Positions 41,860-50,267 of a DNA stretch of 64,000 nucleotides are shown piece by piece (within the stretch, counting starts at the first letter, position 1; each line of letters starts with the position of its first letter). Made by a program: the position numbers and the translations under genes. The notes below the pieces were generated by a model, which saw only the letters and a list, made by a program, of their open reading frames with translations, made no database searches and was not told where the DNA came from. This stretch comes from Sphingomonas sp. (GTDB taxonomy: Bacteria > Pseudomonadota > Alphaproteobacteria > Sphingomonadales > Sphingomonadaceae): assembly GCF_004799495.1 (NCBI RefSeq), contig NZ_SSMY01000002.1, positions 372,001 to 436,000 of the forward strand. Reading direction: 5' to 3'.

Positions 41860-43635
41860 TCAGTGTAGCGGCCACGTCCATAATATCAGCGGCGTGCCCA
41901 CCAGCACGACGAGCACCGACAACGGCGCGCCCAATCGCGCATAATCGCTAAACCGGTACCCGCCGGGCCCGAACACCAGCGTATTGCACTGGTGTCCGAT
42001 CGGCGTGAGGAAATCGCACCCCGCGCCCATCGCGGTGGCGATCAGAAACGCTTCGGGGCGGTACCCTAGGTCGTGCGCGAACACCGCGGCGATCGGCGCC
42101 ATCACCAGCACCGTCGCGGCGTTGTTTAGGAAGGGCGTCACCGCCATCGCCGCGACCAGGATCAGCGCGACCGCACCCCAGGCGGGCAAGGTCGCGGCGA
42201 CGTGCGCGAGTTGCGTCGCCAGGATCTGCGACGCGCCGGTCGTGCGCAACGTGTCCGCGACCGGGATCAGCGCGCCGAGCATGATCAGGATCGGCCATTC
42301 GACGCTGCCATAGGCCTCCGCCAGCGGCAGCGCGCCGGTCATCAGGATCAGCGCCGCCGCGGCGAAGAACGCCACCGCGACCGGCACGTAACCGGTCGCC
42401 GTCGCGAGCATCGCGACCCCCAGGATCGCGACCGGCAACCACCCTTTGCGCGAATTGCCCAGCCGCAGTGTCCGCTCGGCGAGCGGCAGTGCGCCCAGTT
42501 CGGGCAAGCGTTCGGGGAGCAAGGTCAACGGCCCCTGCAACACGATCACGTCGCCGCCACGCAACAGCGTCCCGCCCAGCCGCTGCGTCAGTCGCTCGCC
42601 GCCGCGCGACACCGCGATCAGGTTGATCCCCAACCGCCGCTGCAACTGCAACCGGCTGGCGGTGCGGCCGATCAGCGGCGAGTTGGTGCCGATCACGGCC
42701 TCGATCACGCCGATCTCCTCGTCCTTGCGATCCTCCGGCACGTCGCGTTCCTCGCCGGCGAGCGCGAACTTGTTGGCGGAGATCACGCGTTCGAGCGTGT
42801 CGGGCTCGCCGCCGAGGATCAGCGTGTCGCCCTCGCGCAAGGTCAAATGGCCGTGCGGCGTGGCGCGCATCCCGGCGCGCAGGATGCTGGTGATGCTGAC
42901 ATCGTCCTCGTGGCGCGTGACGAAATCGGCGATGCTCTCGCCGATCGCGGGCGACCCCTCGCCGATCCTGGCTTCGGTCACATACCCCTTGATATCGAGC
43001 GCGTCGCCCATCGTCGGCGCCGCGCGGCGGTCGCGCGGCAACAGGCGGTAGCCGAAGCGCAGGAAGATCAGCCCCATCAGCAGGAGTCCGAACCCGGTCG
43101 GGAAGTAATCGAACATCCGGAACGGCTGGCCAGTCATGTCCTGGCGCACGCGGCTGACGATGATATTAGGCGACGTGCCGACCAAGGTCATGAGCCCGCC
43201 GAGCAAGGACGCGAACGACATCGGCATCAGGAAGACCGATGGCGACGCCTTGTTCTTCTTCGCCATCTGGAACGCGGCAGGCATCAGCATCGCGAGCGCG
43301 CCGACATTCTTGACCAAGGCGGAGGTAATCCCGACCGATGCGGTCAGGACGAGGAGCTGCGACCGGATTTTGGTGACTCGTCCCGCGATGAGCGCGAGAC
43401 CCTGTTCGATCAGCCCCGACCGCTGCACCGCCGCCGAGATGACCAGCGCCGACCCGACGATGATGACGATATCGTCGGAAAAGCCGGTGAAGGCTTGCTT
43501 GGGTTTGACGATCCCCAGCGCGAGCCCCGCGAGCAGCGCCAGCATCGCGGTCACATCGTAACGGAATTTTCCCCAGATGAAGAACGCCATCATCACGAAC
43601 AAGAGGGCGATCGACAGGATCTGGGGCGTGGTCAT
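41860..43635 (-). CDS. SLC13-family permease with two RCK_C (TrkA-C) domains
   Basis: A 591-residue anion transporter. N-terminal TMs (to about 200) include SALVKNVGALAMLMPAAF and GGLMTLVGTSPNIIVSRV, the SNT-type signature. Two cytoplasmic RCK_C modules follow (about 215-300 and 310-395; e.g. LREGDTLILGGEPDTLERV and LLRGGDVIVLQGP). C-terminal TMs complete the transporter, ending with NNAATVLVMAPIA and DFLTPIGHQCNTLV. Family members carry sulfate, dicarboxylates or other anions. The RCK insertion suggests gating by a nucleotide or ligand. Confidence 0.88.
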   Translation of the reverse strand: MTTPQILSIALLFVMMAFFIWGKFRYDVTAMLALLAGLALGIVKPKQAFTGFSDDIVIIVGSALVISAAVQRSGLIEQGLALIAGRVTKIRSQLLVLTASVGITSALVKNVGALAMLMPAAFQMAKKNKASPSVFLMPMSFASLLGGLMTLVGTSPNIIVSRVRQDMTGQPFRMFDYFPTGFGLLLMGLIFLRFGYRLLPRDRRAAPTMGDALDIKGYVTEARIGEGSPAIGESIADFVTRHEDDVSITSILRAGMRATPHGHLTLREGDTLILGGEPDTLERVISANKFALAGEERDVPEDRKDEEIGVIEAVIGTNSPLIGRTASRLQLQRRLGINLIAVSRGGERLTQRLGGTLLRGGDVIVLQGPLTLLPERLPELGALPLAERTLRLGNSRKGWLPVAILGVAMLATATGYVPVAVAFFAAAALILMTGALPLAEAYGSVEWPILIMLGALIPVADTLRTTGASQILATQLAHVAATLPAWGAVALILVAAMAVTPFLNNAATVLVMAPIAAVFAHDLGYRPEAFLIATAMGAGCDFLTPIGHQCNTLVFGPGGYRFSDYARLGAPLSVLVVLVGTPLILWTWPLH

Positions 43636-43716
43636 TCGGCCTCGTCGCTAGGTGGGCAGTACGAGGCTAAACTCACGGTAGCGAAACAATCTCCCGTGGA
43701 ATCGGATTGATCCAGA

Positions 43717-43923
43717 TCAGTGAATCGTGCCGACCGCGCGTTCGACCGACATCAGCACGATCAGCCGCTCGATCTGGCGCCAGCGACAAAAATGCAGGTG
43801 GTTGCCCTGGTCGCGGCTCTTGTCCGCGCGCGCCGCCGCCTCGAACCCCGCATCGTCGCCGAACGCCGCGATCAGATCCTGCGCGGCATCGACGGACGAA
43901 CGGTCGGCGAGGAAAAGCTGCAT
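43717..43923 (-). CDS. Small conserved-looking protein, unknown
   Basis: A 68-residue soluble protein from the ATG at 43923 (MQLFLADRSSVDAAQDLIAA). It contains DDAGFEAAARADKSRDQG and HFCRWRQIERLIVLMS, a pattern I associate with short conserved hypothetical proteins of alphaproteobacteria. A GGAG lies 6-7 bases upstream. A longer reading to 44091 adds Arg-rich sequence and is rejected. No function is known to me. Confidence 0.65.
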   Translation of the reverse strand: MQLFLADRSSVDAAQDLIAAFGDDAGFEAAARADKSRDQGNHLHFCRWRQIERLIVLMSVERAVGTIH

Positions 43924-44105
43924 GGGATACTCCGCGGGCGGGCGCGGGGATCGCGCTCGGCTCCGCCGTGCTTCACGTCGCGTGCCAGCATCGGGGATCG
44001 ACGGCGCCCTGCGGAACGTAGTGGTAAACGGGTTTTCGCGGTCTGCCCCACGGGTCCCGCGCCGGGACACTGGCGTCCCGCGGCGGAACATGGCAGGGAT
44101 TTTTC

Positions 44106-44288
44106 ATGAGCCGCCGCCCCCCTCGATCAACCGCCCCCGCCGCCGGCGGTTTCCTCATCGCGCTCGGCCTGCTGGTCGGTGGGATCCTGGGGATGACGCA
44201 GGGCAATGCGACGCGCTGGCTCGAAATCGGCGCGGTGATCGGCGTCGGCGCGGCGGTCGTCGTGTGGTTGATCGACCGGCGACCGTAG
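44106..44288 (+). CDS. Small two-TM membrane protein
   Basis: A 60-residue protein: a short basic N-terminus, TM1 AGGFLIALGLLVGGILGM (13-30), a turn TQGNATRWLE, and TM2 IGAVIGVGAAVVVWLI (41-56), ending DRRP. It meets the convergent repressor gene with no intergenic base. Role unknown. Confidence 0.65.
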   Translation: MSRRPPRSTAPAAGGFLIALGLLVGGILGMTQGNATRWLEIGAVIGVGAAVVVWLIDRRP

Positions 44289-44909
44289 CTATTTCAGCGA
44301 CCGCGCGAGCCGTACCACCCGCCCGATAATCTCCGCTTTGTCCGCGCGCACCGGCGCGATGACGGGCGCCGCAGGATTGTCGCTGGCGATGTGAAGATCG
44401 AACCCGATCCGCGCAACGCGCTTGACCAGTAGCGCGCCGTCGAGCCGCAGCACGAACAGCCCGGGGCGCGACGACAAACGCCGGTCGCTCATATCGACGA
44501 ACAGCGCGTCGCCGTCATGGATCAGCGGTTCCATCGAGTCCCCGCGCGCGGTGATCATCGTCAGCGATCCCGGCGCGACGCCCAGCCGCGCCGCGACGCG
44601 CGGATCGATCCGTTCCTCGCCGGCGGCGCGGTCGTCCTCGACCAGCCCGCCCGGCCCCGCCGATGCCGCCGCGTCGATCCGCCGCACTGCGACCATGTCG
44701 GCGTCGCGCGCCGGGCCACCCAGCGCGCTTTCCTCGACCCCGAAAAACGCCGCGAGATGCCGCCGCGCGCCTTCGTCGAGCCGCCGCGGCGTCCCGCGCT
44801 TCACGAATTGCTGCAGATAGGCCGGGTTGCGCCCGATCATCCGCGACAGTGCCGCCAGGCTCGTCCCCCGCCGCTCCGCCTCCCTCGCCAATGTCGCCTG
44901 CGCGTCCAT
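44289..44909 (-). CDS. S24-family phage-type repressor (HTH + LexA-like peptidase)
   Basis: A 206-residue protein. The N-terminal helix-turn-helix is RGTSLAALSRMIGRNPAYLQ (12-31). The C-terminal S24 domain has the catalytic Ser in ITARGDSMEPLIHDGDAL and the Lys in GALLVKRVARIG, with the autocleavage-type Ala-Ser-Ala-Gly (AAASAGPGG) in between. Such proteins self-cleave on RecA activation and derepress prophage or SOS-linked genes. It diverges from two small genes with a perfect palindrome 18 bases upstream of its ATG at 44909. Longer in-frame starts run through the operator and are rejected. Confidence 0.88.
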   Translation of the reverse strand: MDAQATLAREAERRGTSLAALSRMIGRNPAYLQQFVKRGTPRRLDEGARRHLAAFFGVEESALGGPARDADMVAVRRIDAAASAGPGGLVEDDRAAGEERIDPRVAARLGVAPGSLTMITARGDSMEPLIHDGDALFVDMSDRRLSSRPGLFVLRLDGALLVKRVARIGFDLHIASDNPAAPVIAPVRADKAEIIGRVVRLARSLK

Positions 44910-44926
44910 GGTTACCACCATAGTCG

Positions 44927-44940
44927 TAGGAAATTTCCTA
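44927..44940. promoter_or_regulatory. Perfect 14-base palindrome TAGGAAATTTCCTA (probable S24 repressor operator)
   Basis: A fully symmetric AT-rich site in the 92-base divergent region between the S24 repressor (44909, minus) and the small gene at 45002 (plus). Its position just upstream of the repressor start suits autoregulation and control of the divergent operon. Binding is inferred. Confidence 0.7.
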
Positions 44941-45001
44941 GACAAGTTGGATTTTAGAACAGACCAGGAACAATATCGAGCGAATCGAGAAGGACTTGGC
45001 A

Positions 45002-45184
45002 ATGCATCTAGGGCGGGAAGTGGAGCGGTTTTTGCGGCGGACCGGTATGCCCGTGACTAAGTTCGGCCGGCTCGCGGTGAACGATCCGCGCTTCGTGCTC
45101 GACTTGCGCAACGGCCGCGAGCCGCGCTTGGCCACCGCTGCGAAGGTGATCGATTTCATCGCCGCGCAGGATACGCTGCGATGA
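45002..45184 (+). CDS. Small putative DNA-binding protein opposite the S24 repressor
   Basis: A 60-residue protein, MHLGREVERFLRRTGMPVTK, then FGRLAVNDPRFVLDLRNGRE and a C-terminal helix. The layout (helix, turn with small residues, basic helix, NGREPR loop) resembles a minimal Cro/HTH protein, as seen facing phage repressors. AAGGA lies 6-10 bases before the ATG at 45002. Overlaps the next gene by four bases (ATGA). Confidence 0.7.
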   Translation: MHLGREVERFLRRTGMPVTKFGRLAVNDPRFVLDLRNGREPRLATAAKVIDFIAAQDTLR

Positions 45185-45471
45185 CGTCGCTCGCGCACAA
45201 CGTCGTGCGGCTTTTGCGACGTTCGGCGACGGGACAATCGCTGACGATTGCTGCTGAGGTGATCCGGGAGCGGCCGTGGTCCTCGGCACTGTTCGTCGGC
45301 GCCCGACTGACGATTTCGATCGCCGGCGAGGATGATGCGCGACTCGACGATTGGCTGATTGCGCTGCCGGAGATCGACCTGCCGTTATCGGGGCACTTCG
45401 TCGCGAGCGCGGAGGTGGTCGAGCGCCGCGCCAACGCGGCGACGATCGAACTATTGGTGGTGGAAGACTAG
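45181..45471 (+). CDS. Hypothetical protein coupled to the small HTH gene
   Basis: A 96-residue soluble protein with a mixed alpha/beta pattern (TIAAEVIRERPWSSALFVGA, then a strand-rich half ending TIELLVVED). It starts inside the stop of the upstream gene (ATGA) and its own stop overlaps the convergent gene through a shared CTAG. Probably co-regulated by the S24 repressor. Function unknown. Confidence 0.7.
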   Translation: MTSLAHNVVRLLRRSATGQSLTIAAEVIRERPWSSALFVGARLTISIAGEDDARLDDWLIALPEIDLPLSGHFVASAEVVERRANAATIELLVVED

Positions 45472-46277
45472 CCGACCCGGCGAGCGAGCGCGCGCAGCGC
45501 GTCGAGCGTTTCCTCGAGCGTTTGCTCGCGCTGCGGCTCGGGATCGACGGCCGGTTCGGGCTGACGCTTGGCAACGCCGCGCTCGAGCCGGGCGAGCAGG
45601 TCATGGATCGTCGCTTGCGGGAGCGGCGCGGAGGGCTCGTCGGAGGCGAGCCCGAACGTCTCGATCCGCTCGTGCGGCGCGAAACGGGGGGCGGAGACCG
45701 GGGTGAGCACCGGCGCGGGTGCCGGCTCGGGATCGGGTAACGGGGCGTCGTCGGGGGTGCGATAGGCGGCGATCGGCGTGTCGAGGTCTTCGGGCACGTC
45801 GCACGCCTCGACCACATAGGCCGGTTCGATAGCAGCCTCTTCAGCCTCTTCGGCGATTGGCGCGGCCTTCACGTCGAGGAACGGCGTGCCGAGGTCGCTG
45901 TTGGCGAACACCGGGCGGCGCGGCGGGGCGTCGGGATGCGCGTCGGCACGGCGCAGCACGGGGACGCCGTTCTCCGCCTTGGCGCGGTTGAGCAGCACGG
46001 TACGCGCGCCCAGGATCAGGAACAGCCCGAACCACGTCACCCCGCCGGCGGCGAGCGCGGCGAAGAATGCGACGGCGGCGCGCGCGGTCAGCCCGAACGG
46101 CGGTGCGGCGGCGGTCAGCATCGCGGACACGCCGCTGTCGACCGCCATGTCCTCGATCACCCCGATCGGCATCAGCAGGAACGCGATCGCGACCAGCCCG
46201 GCGACCACCACGCCAGCGGCGGGCGCGATCGGCACCGCGACCGGCGAGCGACCGGCGAAGCGCGAAGCGAAAGACAT
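45468..46277 (-). CDS. Two- or three-TM membrane protein with long acidic/proline-rich tail
   Basis: A 269-residue protein. Hydrophobic segments lie at about 16-38 (VPIAPAAGVVVAGLVAIAFL) and 63-90 (ARAAVAFFAALAAGGVTWFG), followed by a cytoplasmic tail rich in Pro/Ala/Glu (130-269) and a C-terminal helix LEETLDALRALARRVG. The ATG at 46277 overlaps the glycosyltransferase stop by one base (TGATG), so it is preferred over 46307. Being the second gene of an XrtA-type glycan operon suggests an envelope role; no domain recognised. Confidence 0.7.
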   Translation of the reverse strand: MSFASRFAGRSPVAVPIAPAAGVVVAGLVAIAFLLMPIGVIEDMAVDSGVSAMLTAAAPPFGLTARAAVAFFAALAAGGVTWFGLFLILGARTVLLNRAKAENGVPVLRRADAHPDAPPRRPVFANSDLGTPFLDVKAAPIAEEAEEAAIEPAYVVEACDVPEDLDTPIAAYRTPDDAPLPDPEPAPAPVLTPVSAPRFAPHERIETFGLASDEPSAPLPQATIHDLLARLERGVAKRQPEPAVDPEPQREQTLEETLDALRALARRVG

Positions 46278-47521
46278 CAAATGCTGGCGACCGTTCGTGG
46301 CAAACATGCGGGATCCGATTTCCGAGCGTCGACTAAACCTTGGTAAATCGGGACGTAACGCGAAATGTTTGACGACCAGTTACGATCCTGTTCGACGAAG
46401 GTGCGCGCGCGCTCACGGCGCGCATCCCAGCCGCTGCGGTCGGAAAAGAGACTGGCCAGCGCGGCGGCGATCGCGGCCGGGCTGTCGGGCGCGAACAAGG
46501 TGCCGGTGTCGCCGTCGCGGATCAGCTCGCGGTGCCCGCCGACATCGGATGCAGCAACCAGTCGGCCCTGCGCCATCGCTTCGAGCGGCTTGAGCGGGGT
46601 CACGAGATCGGTCAGCCGCATCTTCTTGCGCGGGTAGGCGAGCACATCGGTGAGGCTATAGTAGCGCTCTACTTGGTCATGCGGGACGCGGCCGACGAAA
46701 CGGATCGCGCCCGCGACCGGTGACGCGGCGGCTTGCGCGCGCAACGCCGCTTCCATTGGGCCCCCGCCGACCAACAGCAACTTCGCGTTCGGCCGCGCGG
46801 CGACCAGCGCGGGCATCGCCGCGATCAGGTCGTCGAGCCCTTCGTAATCGTAGAAGCTACCGATGAACCCGACGACATCGTCGTTCGTGCTCAGCCCCAG
46901 TTCGGCCGCGAGCGCCTCGTCGCGCGGTGCGGGTTCGCCGAACAACGTCAAATCGACACCGTTGGGCGACACCATGATCTTGCCCGGGTCGATCCCGCGC
47001 GACACCAGGTCACCCTTCAATCCTTCGCAGATTACCGCGACCGCATCGGCGCTGCGCACCGCGCGCGTCTCGAGCCATTTGGTCGCGCGGTACTTGAGCG
47101 ATCCTTCGCGCCCCGTCCCGTTGCCGACCGCCGCATCCTCCCAGAAGGCGCGAATTTCGTAGAGCACCGGCACGCCGAGCGCCTTCCTCGCGCGCAACGC
47201 CGCCATCGCGTCCATCACCGGCGAGTGCGCGTGGATCACGTCGGGGCGAAACTCGCGCGCCACCTCGATCACGCGCTTGGCGAGCGCGCCGATCTCGCGC
47301 CACTCGCCGATCACCGGGAGCGATCCGCCGGGCGGCTCGGTGCGGTAGAAATCGAGCCCGTCGATCGTCTCGGCCGGCACCGCGCTCGCGCCGTGCCGCG
47401 CCCCCGTCACCGCCGCGACCTGCCACCCGCGCGCGATCTGCGCCTTCAGAATGGCGCGCGTGCGAAAGGTATAGCCGCTCTGCAACGGCAGCCCGTGATC
47501 GAGAACGTGGAGGATGCGCAT
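46277..47521 (-). CDS. Glycosyltransferase, exosortase A system-associated
   Basis: A 414-residue GT-B enzyme of the GT4 type. The N-terminus MRILHVLDHGLPLQSGYTFR is characteristic of the glycosyltransferase family found in XrtA (PEP-CTERM/exosortase A) polysaccharide clusters. The C-terminal domain has FIGSFYDYEGLDDLIAAM, LLLVGGGPMEAAL and the EX7E-region PLKPLEAMAQGRLVAASDVG. It acts in exopolysaccharide synthesis in the cytoplasm. It diverges from the O-glycosylation ligase gene block. Exosortase itself is not in the window. Confidence 0.88.
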   Translation of the reverse strand: MRILHVLDHGLPLQSGYTFRTRAILKAQIARGWQVAAVTGARHGASAVPAETIDGLDFYRTEPPGGSLPVIGEWREIGALAKRVIEVAREFRPDVIHAHSPVMDAMAALRARKALGVPVLYEIRAFWEDAAVGNGTGREGSLKYRATKWLETRAVRSADAVAVICEGLKGDLVSRGIDPGKIMVSPNGVDLTLFGEPAPRDEALAAELGLSTNDDVVGFIGSFYDYEGLDDLIAAMPALVAARPNAKLLLVGGGPMEAALRAQAAASPVAGAIRFVGRVPHDQVERYYSLTDVLAYPRKKMRLTDLVTPLKPLEAMAQGRLVAASDVGGHRELIRDGDTGTLFAPDSPAAIAAALASLFSDRSGWDARRERARTFVEQDRNWSSNISRYVPIYQGLVDARKSDPACLPRTVASI

Positions 47522-47587
47522 CGTCGAAACCCTCTGCCACGACAGTGTTTAACGCAGCGTCAACCCCGGGTCGCTAGTCCATCTTCA

Positions 47588-47664
47588 CCGTTCGTCTCGA
47601 GCGAAGTCGAGAGACGGCCACGGGCGTATCACAATCGTGTCTCGACTTCGCTCGACACGAACGG
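47588..47664. repeat. Palindromic repeat, CCGTTCGTNTCGAGCGAAGTC type, copy A
   Basis: The left arm CCGTTCGTCTCGAGCGAAGT and right arm ACTTCGCTCGACACGAACGG are inverted copies, with 20-25 bases between them. It lies in the divergent region upstream of the glycosyltransferase and the small gene at 47684. A second copy of the same family sits inside putA (54496-54560). Confidence 0.85.
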
Positions 47665-47683
47665 ATTTTTGGGACGGCGAGGG

Positions 47684-47824
47684 ATGATCGACGATTTCGC
47701 GCTGGCCGTAAGCCATGGACTCATGCTGCTCGCGGCATGGCTCCTGCTGCGCCGCCGCGATTTGGACGACGAGCGCCCCGAGCCGCCGCAAAAGCCGCTG
47801 AAGCGCGCCAATACCGGACAATGA
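47684..47824 (+). CDS. 46-residue membrane peptide ahead of the O-glycosylation ligase
   Basis: MIDDFALAVSHGLMLLAAWL starts a short protein with one TM (6-22), followed by RRRDLDDERPEPPQKPLKRA. GGCGAGGG precedes the ATG, and the stop overlaps the next gene's ATG by four bases (ATGA). Coupling to an XrtA-associated ligase suggests an accessory subunit. Too short for homology judgement. Confidence 0.6.
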   Translation: MIDDFALAVSHGLMLLAAWLLLRRRDLDDERPEPPQKPLKRANTGQ

Positions 47825-49191
47825 TCCACGATCTCGCCTTCGTTGGTTTCCTCGCCGCGCTGATGGGGCTCGCGCTCAGGCGCCCGTTCCTGTTCATCCT
47901 GACGTACGTCTATATCGACATCGTCTCGCCGCAGCGGCTGACCTACACGCTGCTCAACACCGTGCCGATCTCGCTGATCGCGGTCGCGCTGGCAGTGGCG
48001 TCGTGGATGGTGGTCGACCGAAAGGAAGATACCCGCGTCGCGCCACGCCAGTTGCTGATCGTGCTGCTGCTCGGCTGGTGTGCGATGACGACAATGCGCG
48101 CCGATTTCCCGATGGAGGCGCTCGATAAGTGGGATTGGGTGTGGAAGGCGCTCGCCTTCGCCGCCTTCCTGCCGCTGACGCTGCGCACTCGGTTGCGGAT
48201 CGAGGCTTTGCTGACTTTCATGATCCTGTCCGCCGCGTCGATCATCATCGTCGGCGGGATCAAGACCGCGGCGGGGGGCGGCGGGTATGGTTCGCTCGAC
48301 CTGATGGTGACCAACAATTCGGGGCTGTACGAAGGGTCGACGATCTCGACCGTGGCGATCGCGATCATCCCGACGATCCTGTGGCTGGGCAAATACGGCA
48401 CGATCTTCAAACGCGACTGGAAGGTGAAATTGTTCACCGCGGCGCTCGTTTTCGCGTGCCTGCTGATCCCGATCGGCACGTCGACGCGCACGGGGCTGCT
48501 CTGCATCGGGCTGCTCGCGCTGCTGATGCTGCGCGACGCCAAGCGCAAGTTCGTTTACCTCGGGATGATCGGCGCGCTCGGGCTGGTCGCGGTGCCGTTC
48601 CTGCCCAAGTCGTTCACCGACCGCATGTCGACGATCCAGACCTACCAGCAAGACGAATCCGCCGCGACGCGTGTCGCGGTGTGGAAATGGACATGGGAGT
48701 ACGTCAAGCAGCATCCGATGGGCGGCGGCTTCGAAATGTACCGCCAGAACCAGATCCGCTACGACATCGTGAAAGCGGACGGCACGAAGGACAACGCCAA
48801 GCTCGACACGACGCTGACGGTCGATCGCGCGCGCGCCTATCATTCGGCCTATTTCGAGATGCTCGGCGAACAGGGCTGGCCGGGGTTCCTGCTGTGGATG
48901 GCGATCAACCTCGCGGGCCTGTTCCGCATGGAGGTGATCCGCCGTCGGTATCGCAAGGCGCCCGAGGATCAGGCCTGGATCTCGCCGCTCGCGAGCGCGC
49001 TCCAGGCGGGGCAATTGCTCTATATGCTCGGCGCGTGCTTCATCGCGGTCGCGTTCCAGCCGTTCATGTTCATGCTGATCGGCGCGCAGATCGGGCTCGA
49101 CACGTACCTGAAACGCAAGCGCGCCGAGGAATCGTTCCGTCCGATCGGGCGCCGCAACCGCGCGGGCGACCCGCAGCCGGCGCTGGCGTGA
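47821..49191 (+). CDS. Putative O-glycosylation ligase, exosortase A system-associated (Wzy-like)
   Basis: A 456-residue polytopic membrane protein with about 10 TM segments. It begins MIHDLAFVGFLAALMGLALR, has a large periplasmic loop (about 285-340) containing TYQQDESAATRVAVWKWTWE and HPMGGGFEMYRQNQ, then RAYHSAYFEMLGEQGWPGF. This loop/TM layout is that of Wzy/WaaL-type O-antigen ligases and matches the XrtA-associated family. It would polymerise or transfer glycan in the periplasm. Coupled upstream to a 46-residue peptide and downstream (GTGA) to an acyltransferase. Confidence 0.88.
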   Translation: MIHDLAFVGFLAALMGLALRRPFLFILTYVYIDIVSPQRLTYTLLNTVPISLIAVALAVASWMVVDRKEDTRVAPRQLLIVLLLGWCAMTTMRADFPMEALDKWDWVWKALAFAAFLPLTLRTRLRIEALLTFMILSAASIIIVGGIKTAAGGGGYGSLDLMVTNNSGLYEGSTISTVAIAIIPTILWLGKYGTIFKRDWKVKLFTAALVFACLLIPIGTSTRTGLLCIGLLALLMLRDAKRKFVYLGMIGALGLVAVPFLPKSFTDRMSTIQTYQQDESAATRVAVWKWTWEYVKQHPMGGGFEMYRQNQIRYDIVKADGTKDNAKLDTTLTVDRARAYHSAYFEMLGEQGWPGFLLWMAINLAGLFRMEVIRRRYRKAPEDQAWISPLASALQAGQLLYMLGACFIAVAFQPFMFMLIGAQIGLDTYLKRKRAEESFRPIGRRNRAGDPQPALA

Positions 49192-50267
49192 CCGGCACCA
49201 ACGAGCTCCGCGCGCTGACCAGCGCTCGCGGCATCGCGGCGTGGATGGTGGTGCTGTACCATATCCGCCTGTCGGTCGCCGGGTTGCCCGACGCGTGGGT
49301 GCATGTCTTCGCCAAGGGGTATTTGGCGGTCGATTTCTTCTTCCTGCTGTCGGGGTTTGTGATCTGGCTGAGTTGGGGGCCGCGACTGCGCGACAACGGT
49401 TGGCGCGACGTGCCGCGCTTCTGGCAAAAGCGTATGGCGCGGATCTGGCCGCTGCACCTGTTCGTGCTCGGCGGCGCGGTCGTGCTGGCACTCGCGCTGA
49501 CTGCCGCGGGACGCCACGACCCGGCCGAATTCCCGTTCGGCGAGCTGCCGCTCCACGTGCTGCTGCTCCAGAACTGGGGCTTCACACCGAAGCTAACGTG
49601 GAACGACCCGGCTTGGTCGATCAGTTGCGAGCTCGCTGCCTATCTCGCCTTCCCGCTGCTAGTCCGTGCGGTCGATTGGCGCGTACTGCCGAGCTGGCTC
49701 GTCGCCAGCGCGGGCGCCGCGTTCCTCGTCATTCTCGCTGCCGTCATGGCGGGCGAGCCGACGCTCGGCCACGATATCGCGCGCTTCGGTCTAGTCCGCT
49801 GCCTCACCGAATTCGCCACGGGCAGTGCGGTCTGCGCGCTGTGGCTGCGGTGGAAGCATGTCGTAGTGGCCCCGGTGCTCGCGTTCAGTGCAAGCGCGCT
49901 CACGCTGGCCGGCTGGGCAGTCGGCCTTCCCGAAACCTGGACGATCCCGTTCGCCTTCGCCGCGCTTTTGCTCGGCCTGGCATTGATCTCGGGCAAGCGC
50001 GGCAACCCGCTCGACTGGGCGCCGCTCCTTTATCTCGGAGAGATCAGCTACGCGACCTACCTCTCGCACTTCATGCTGTTCGTCGTGTTCAAGCTCGCCT
50101 TCGTCGACGACGCCCATGCCGTTCCGCCCGTGCTGATCGGGCTGTACCTAGCAATGGTGCTGGGCTGCTCGGTCGCGCTGTACCATCTGGTCGAGCGCCC
50201 CGCGCAGAAGTGGGTCAACGCCGTCCAACTTCCGCGCGGGCGGGCCCGCGCGCTAGGCGTCGGCTAG
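49188..50267 (+). CDS. Acyltransferase family 3 membrane protein
   Basis: A 359-residue protein with 10 predicted TMs. It has the conserved early motif LRALTSARGIAAWMVVLYH (His25) and GYLAVDFFFLLSGFVIWLSW. Members transfer acetyl or other acyl groups to surface polysaccharides. Start GTG at 49188 overlapping the ligase stop (GTGA). The context implies O-acylation of the XrtA-type exopolysaccharide. The 3' end overlaps the convergent DJ-1/PfpI gene by 15 bases. Confidence 0.9.
   Translation: MTGTNELRALTSARGIAAWMVVLYHIRLSVAGLPDAWVHVFAKGYLAVDFFFLLSGFVIWLSWGPRLRDNGWRDVPRFWQKRMARIWPLHLFVLGGAVVLALALTAAGRHDPAEFPFGELPLHVLLLQNWGFTPKLTWNDPAWSISCELAAYLAFPLLVRAVDWRVLPSWLVASAGAAFLVILAAVMAGEPTLGHDIARFGLVRCLTEFATGSAVCALWLRWKHVVVAPVLAFSASALTLAGWAVGLPETWTIPFAFAALLLGLALISGKRGNPLDWAPLLYLGEISYATYLSHFMLFVVFKLAFVDDAHAVPPVLIGLYLAMVLGCSVALYHLVERPAQKWVNAVQLPRGRARALGVG

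Noticed and set aside
42202..43710. 502-residue plus-strand open frame
   Set aside because: Antisense to the SLC13 permease; Arg/Gln/Asp-rich with no hydrophobic core pattern.
47629..49491. 620-residue minus-strand open frame
   Set aside because: Arg/Asp/His-rich sequence antisense to the O-glycosylation ligase; no domain pattern.
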